Positions 61,212 to 64,000 of a DNA stretch of 64,000 nt are shown here, one piece after another. The first letter of the stretch is position 1; every line of letters begins with the position of its first letter. A program made the translations under genes and the position numbers. This DNA comes from Burkholderia sp. Bp8992 (GTDB lineage: Bacteria; Pseudomonadota; Gammaproteobacteria; Burkholderiales; Burkholderiaceae): assembly GCF_003853705.1 (NCBI RefSeq), contig NZ_QTQI01000010.1:1-64000 (forward strand). The letters run 5' to 3'. The notes below the pieces were generated by a model. That model ran no database searches, was not told where the DNA came from, and was given only the letters and a program-made list of their open reading frames with translations.

Positions 61212-62705
61212 TCACCCGAACAAGCCGTGCAGGAACCAGTGCGGTTCGATCCCGCCACTGCTGCTCGGCAGTTCCTGAAAAATCCAGTAGCACGCACCGG
61301 CTTCGTCCTGCGCAACGTAGTAATCGCGCGCAGCGAGCTGGCCATCGAACCATCCGGCCTCGATCCGCTCCGCCGACGACATCCTCCTCAGCGGCGTATG
61401 GAATACCGGCCGCTCGCCACGCATCAGGAGCAGCAACGGCTCGGCCAGCAGCCACGCCGGCCGCGGCGGCACCGCCGGCGGCCCGCCGGCCGGCTTGCCG
61501 GCCTGCGCATCGAGCGGCAGCCAGCGGTTCGCGGCCTCGGGCCGGTGATCGGCCACCGGCGCCGCGCGCAATACGTTCTCCGCACCCAGCCGCGCGACCA
61601 GCAATTCGAACAGCCGCGCACGCGTCTCGCGCGTGCCGCCCGGCTCGGGGAAAAGATCGTCGGCCGGCGGCGCGACCGATTCGACGCGCGTGGCCTTCAG
61701 ACGCACCGCGATCACGGCGGCCGGCAATTCGACGCGCGCGAGCCGCTCGCCGAGCAGCCGCATGAAGTGCCCCTCGTCGCGCACCGGCGCGGCGAATGCC
61801 AGCTCGAGCGGCGTCGGCGGCACGGCCTGGCGGCCGCGCTCGTGTTCGAGATCGAACGTCATCGCGGCCAGCGACAGCTGCCGCGCGGCCAGCCAGCCGC
61901 ACAGCTGCACGACGAGCCGGCGCGCGGCGAACAGCACGGCTTCCGCGTATTCGACGCGCTCCGGCAATTCGAGCCGCACGTCGAACACGGGCGGCACCGC
62001 CATCCATGCCAGCGGCTCGACCGCGTCGCCGTACGCGCGATCGAGCGCGGCCAGCAGCGCGGGGCCGCAACGGCGCTGCAACCCCGCGCGCGGCAGGCCG
62101 CGCAGATCGGCGAGCGTGCGGCAGCCGAGGCCGTCGAACCAGCCCGCATACGGACGCGCATCGGGCAGCAGCACGCAGGGCAGCCGGTCGAGCGAACGGA
62201 CGAGCGAGGCCCGGCCGGCGACGCGGCGCCGGATGCGTGCCCGCGCCGACGTGCGCGCGAGCAGCCACGCACCTTGCCCGGTCGGCGCGGCGGACAGGCG
62301 CGCCGCATAGCCGAGAGCCGCGAGCGTCGCGCGCACCTGGCGGCACAGCGACGGCAGGCCGCCGAACAGGCGCAGGCTCGGGCCGACGTCGACGAGCAGC
62401 GTGGCTTCGTCGTCGAGCGCGACGCACGGCGAGAAACGCAGCAACGCGAGCGCGACCGCGCGCAGCGCATCGGCCTCGCGAGCGGGATCGCGTTCGACGA
62501 GCTGCGTCTCGGGCGCAAGCGTGAGCACGCCGCCGCGCTTCATGCCCGCGCGCACGCCCTGCCGCCGCGCGGCCGCATCGGCGATCAGCACGACACCCTG
62601 CTCGAGCACCGCACAGCCCCCGCCGCCGGCCGCTGCGTCAGACGGCGGCGGGGCGCACACGTCGAGCGGCAGGCGCGGCAGATGGATGCCGAGCAAGACG
62701 CGCAT
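61212..62705 (-). CDS. imuB: ImuB, Y-family polymerase-like mutasome adapter
   Basis: This 497-residue protein matches the Y-family polymerase fold but lacks its catalytic acidic residues. The first motif reads LGIHLPRLPLDV, where polymerases have an Asp, and the later motif is LVDVGPSLRLFGG instead of SIDE. Such ImuB proteins are inactive scaffolds that bind the beta clamp, DnaE2 and ImuA. A clamp-binding peptide is expected near residue 350 but not certain here. The ATG is at 62703-62705, inside the end of imuA (68-bp overlap). Confidence 0.93.
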   Translation of the reverse strand: MRVLLGIHLPRLPLDVCAPPPSDAAAGGGGCAVLEQGVVLIADAAARRQGVRAGMKRGGVLTLAPETQLVERDPAREADALRAVALALLRFSPCVALDDEATLLVDVGPSLRLFGGLPSLCRQVRATLAALGYAARLSAAPTGQGAWLLARTSARARIRRRVAGRASLVRSLDRLPCVLLPDARPYAGWFDGLGCRTLADLRGLPRAGLQRRCGPALLAALDRAYGDAVEPLAWMAVPPVFDVRLELPERVEYAEAVLFAARRLVVQLCGWLAARQLSLAAMTFDLEHERGRQAVPPTPLELAFAAPVRDEGHFMRLLGERLARVELPAAVIAVRLKATRVESVAPPADDLFPEPGGTRETRARLFELLVARLGAENVLRAAPVADHRPEAANRWLPLDAQAGKPAGGPPAVPPRPAWLLAEPLLLLMRGERPVFHTPLRRMSSAERIEAGWFDGQLAARDYYVAQDEAGACYWIFQELPSSSGGIEPHWFLHGLFG

Positions 62706-63345
62706 AGCGGCTCTCCACGATAGGCGACGGCAGGTCGAGCACGAGCGGCTCGCTGCGCGCGGGCCCGCGACGCTTGACGATGTCGAGCGACACGCCGCCC
62801 GGAACGGGATACAGCGCGACGCGCAGCACGGCCGGCGACGGCTGCCGCGCGGCCGACAGCGGGCGCAGCATCACGAACAGCGTGTCGCCCGTGCGCGCGG
62901 CCGCGAGATGCAGGCGCCGCAGCGCATCGGGTCGCGCGTCCTGCCAGAGCAGCAGCGCGCCGCAACAGCCGGTCCTGAGTGCCTGCTCGGCGGCCCACAG
63001 CGCGTCCGCACGGCTGCCGGCGCGCAGCCACAGCAGCGCGTCGGCCGGCACGCCGAGGCTGGCGAGCGCGGTTGCATGCGGCGATTGCGGCGGCGCGACG
63101 AGCGCGAGCGGACGCCGGGCGCTGACGGTGCGGGCAAGCGCGGGCGCGAGCAGCCGCATCTCGCCGCAGCCCGGCTGCGCGGCCAGCAATTCGACGAGCC
63201 CGCCGACCGGCCAGCCGCCGCCCGGCAGCTCGGCCGACAGCGGCGCGAAGCCGGTCTCGATCGTGCGCGGGCCGCCGCGCGCGAGCTGCGAGCCGCGCCA
63301 GAGCGATGGATGAAGGGATTCGGGAGAAATGGAGGATGCGAGCAT
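62638..63345 (-). CDS. imuA: ImuA, RecA-like mutasome protein
   Basis: This 235-residue protein is the first gene of the imuA-imuB-dnaE2 cassette. It has a RecA/SulA-like region (LPGGGWPVGGLVELLAAQPGCGEMRLLAPAL, about residues 40-72) without a full Walker A motif, and a variable C-terminus. It interacts with ImuB and RecA in SOS mutagenesis. I prefer the ATG at 63343-63345; a GTG at 63357 is nearly inside the LexA box. Its 3' end overlaps imuB. Confidence 0.9.
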   Translation of the reverse strand: MLASSISPESLHPSLWRGSQLARGGPRTIETGFAPLSAELPGGGWPVGGLVELLAAQPGCGEMRLLAPALARTVSARRPLALVAPPQSPHATALASLGVPADALLWLRAGSRADALWAAEQALRTGCCGALLLWQDARPDALRRLHLAAARTGDTLFVMLRPLSAARQPSPAVLRVALYPVPGGVSLDIVKRRGPARSEPLVLDLPSPIVESRYARLARHPSAAPAARRVRPAAV

Positions 63346-63359
63346 GACGCCACCCACAA

Positions 63360-63375
63360 CTGTATGGATATACAG
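63360..63375 (-). promoter_or_regulatory. LexA (SOS) box upstream of imuA
   Basis: CTGTATGGATATACAG matches the LexA consensus CTGT-N8-ACAG and lies 14 bp before the imuA ATG. With TATA sequences around it, a promoter within or beside the box is likely, making the cassette SOS inducible. The spacer 63376-63577 shows no gene. Confidence 0.95.
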
Positions 63376-63577
63376 TATATGGCAATGCGCCCGCGTCGCA
63401 CAGCACCGGTGCGAAACCGGTTTTCGTCAGAGGAAAAGCGACGCAAAAGCCGGTGCGGCCATCATGTTAAGCCGCATCGGAGCGGGTGCGGCCGGATCGT
63501 ATCGCCCGGCAGAACCCGCACGCCCCCCCGAAGGCAAACCGGCACGATGCAGCATCTCGCACCGCGCCGGCCGCCCG

Positions 63578-64000
63578 TCAGCCGAGCAGCAGCGCGTCGT
63601 CGTCGAGCTGCTCGTGACGCACCTTCTCGAACATCTGCAGCAGGTCCGGCACGTCGAGCCCCTTGCGCGCGTCGCCCGACACGTCGAGCACGACCTGCCC
63701 CTGGTGCAGCATCACCGTGCGGTCGCCGTAGTCGAGCGCCTGCCGCATGCTGTGCGTGACCATCATCGTCGTCAGCTTGCTCTCGGCGACGATGCGTGCG
63801 GTCAGCTCCAGCACGAACGCGGCCGTCTTCGGGTCGAGCGCGGCCGTGTGCTCGTCGAGCAGCAGGATCCGCGACGGCCGCAGCGACGCCATCAGCAGGC
63901 TCACGGCCTGCCGCTGGCCGCCGGACAGCAGCCCGATCCGGTCGGTCAGCCGGTTCTCGAGGCCGAGGTTCAGGAGCCGCAGCTTGTCGCGGAACAGCTC
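63578..64000 (-). CDS. ABC transporter ATP-binding protein, C-terminal part
   Basis: The last 140 residues of an ABC ATPase are present; the gene continues past the right edge. Visible are the signature LSGGQRQA, Walker B ILLLDEHTAALDP and switch His in MMVTHSMRQAL, all intact. The loop DEHTAALDP and the tail (DLLQMFEKVRHEQLDDDALL) resemble ATPases that go with DUF534/TrpX-type substrate-binding proteins. The Walker A motif lies outside the window and the substrate is unknown. Confidence 0.9.
   Translation of the reverse strand, partial: ELFRDKLRLLNLGLENRLTDRIGLLSGGQRQAVSLLMASLRPSRILLLDEHTAALDPKTAAFVLELTARIVAESKLTTMMVTHSMRQALDYGDRTVMLHQGQVVLDVSGDARKGLDVPDLLQMFEKVRHEQLDDDALLLG

Noticed and set aside
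57966-62723. Plus-strand open frame of 1585 codons opposite dnaE2 and imuB
   Set aside because: High-G+C codon bias leaves the opposite strand free of stops; the product is Arg/Ala/His-rich with no family similarity, while dnaE2 and imuB have clear motifs.

Overview
The window is about two-thirds G+C, densely coded and syntenic with the large chromosome of Burkholderia, most likely the Burkholderia cepacia complex. Evidence for this is the polyhydroxybutyrate gene start at the left edge, the kdsD-kdsC-lptCAB-rpoN-hpf-ptsN-hprK-rapZ block, the ispE-tRNA-Gln-prs-rplY-pth order, and the imuA-imuB-dnaE2 mutagenesis cassette. I found no prophage, CRISPR array, transposase or rRNA gene. The content is mostly core chromosome, so the interest lies mainly in regulatory DNA and repeats.

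Layout. 1-2.2 kb: start of phaA, a phasin and a solitary ParA-type ATPase around an AT-rich spacer. 2.3-10 kb: DNA repair (overlapping mpg and mug glycosylase genes, ssb, uvrA) with an MFS exporter and an AI-2E family membrane protein. 10-15.2 kb, minus strand: purU, a Nudix hydrolase, a LysE-type exporter, apt and a Kef-like antiporter. 15.3-24.6 kb, plus strand: Kdo synthesis and LPS transport genes running into rpoN, hibernation factor, nitrogen PTS, HPr kinase and rapZ. 24.7-26.6 kb: mutY and mutM, the 8-oxoguanine repair pair. 26.66-26.94 kb: a 284-bp nested palindromic element. 27-35.8 kb: TPR protein, lolB, ispE, tRNA-Gln, prs, rplY, pth, hisC, ferredoxin, coaD, rsmD. 36-41.6 kb: ftsY, maiA, ybiB, a leucine-rich leader peptide with attenuator-like structure, leuA and a DUF4440 protein. 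41.6-47.1 kb: pagL, rpoH behind a perfect CIRCE operator, and cydP-cydA-cydB-cydX behind an FNR-type box. 47.2-57.8 kb: a chitin/GlcNAc unit with a secreted hexosaminidase on the plus strand and nagR-nagA-nagB-II-(EIIA-HPr-EI)-nagE on the minus strand, sharing a candidate operator. 58-63.4 kb: SOS cassette imuA-imuB-dnaE2 behind a LexA box. The right edge holds the end of an ABC-transporter ATPase gene.

How the genes work together. In the nag unit the hexosaminidase frees GlcNAc outside the cytoplasm. NagE and the fused EIIA-HPr-EI import and phosphorylate it, NagA deacetylates it, the SIS-type enzyme deaminates glucosamine-6-phosphate, and the GntR-type NagR probably senses the intermediate. 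KdsD/KdsC make Kdo for lipopolysaccharide and LptC/A/B move it outward. PagL may trim its lipid A. Repair capacity is unusually concentrated here: base excision (Mpg, Mug, MutM, MutY), nucleotide excision (UvrA), SSB and the mutasome.

The most interesting observations are the nested palindromic element upstream of mutM, the leuA leader peptide with four rare CTA codons and mutually exclusive hairpins, HrcA-type control of rpoH, and the direct-repeat operator shared by nagR and the hexosaminidase gene. Others are a probable leaderless kdsD, a terminator abutting the apt start, and abrupt codon-usage shifts inside ispE and rpoN.
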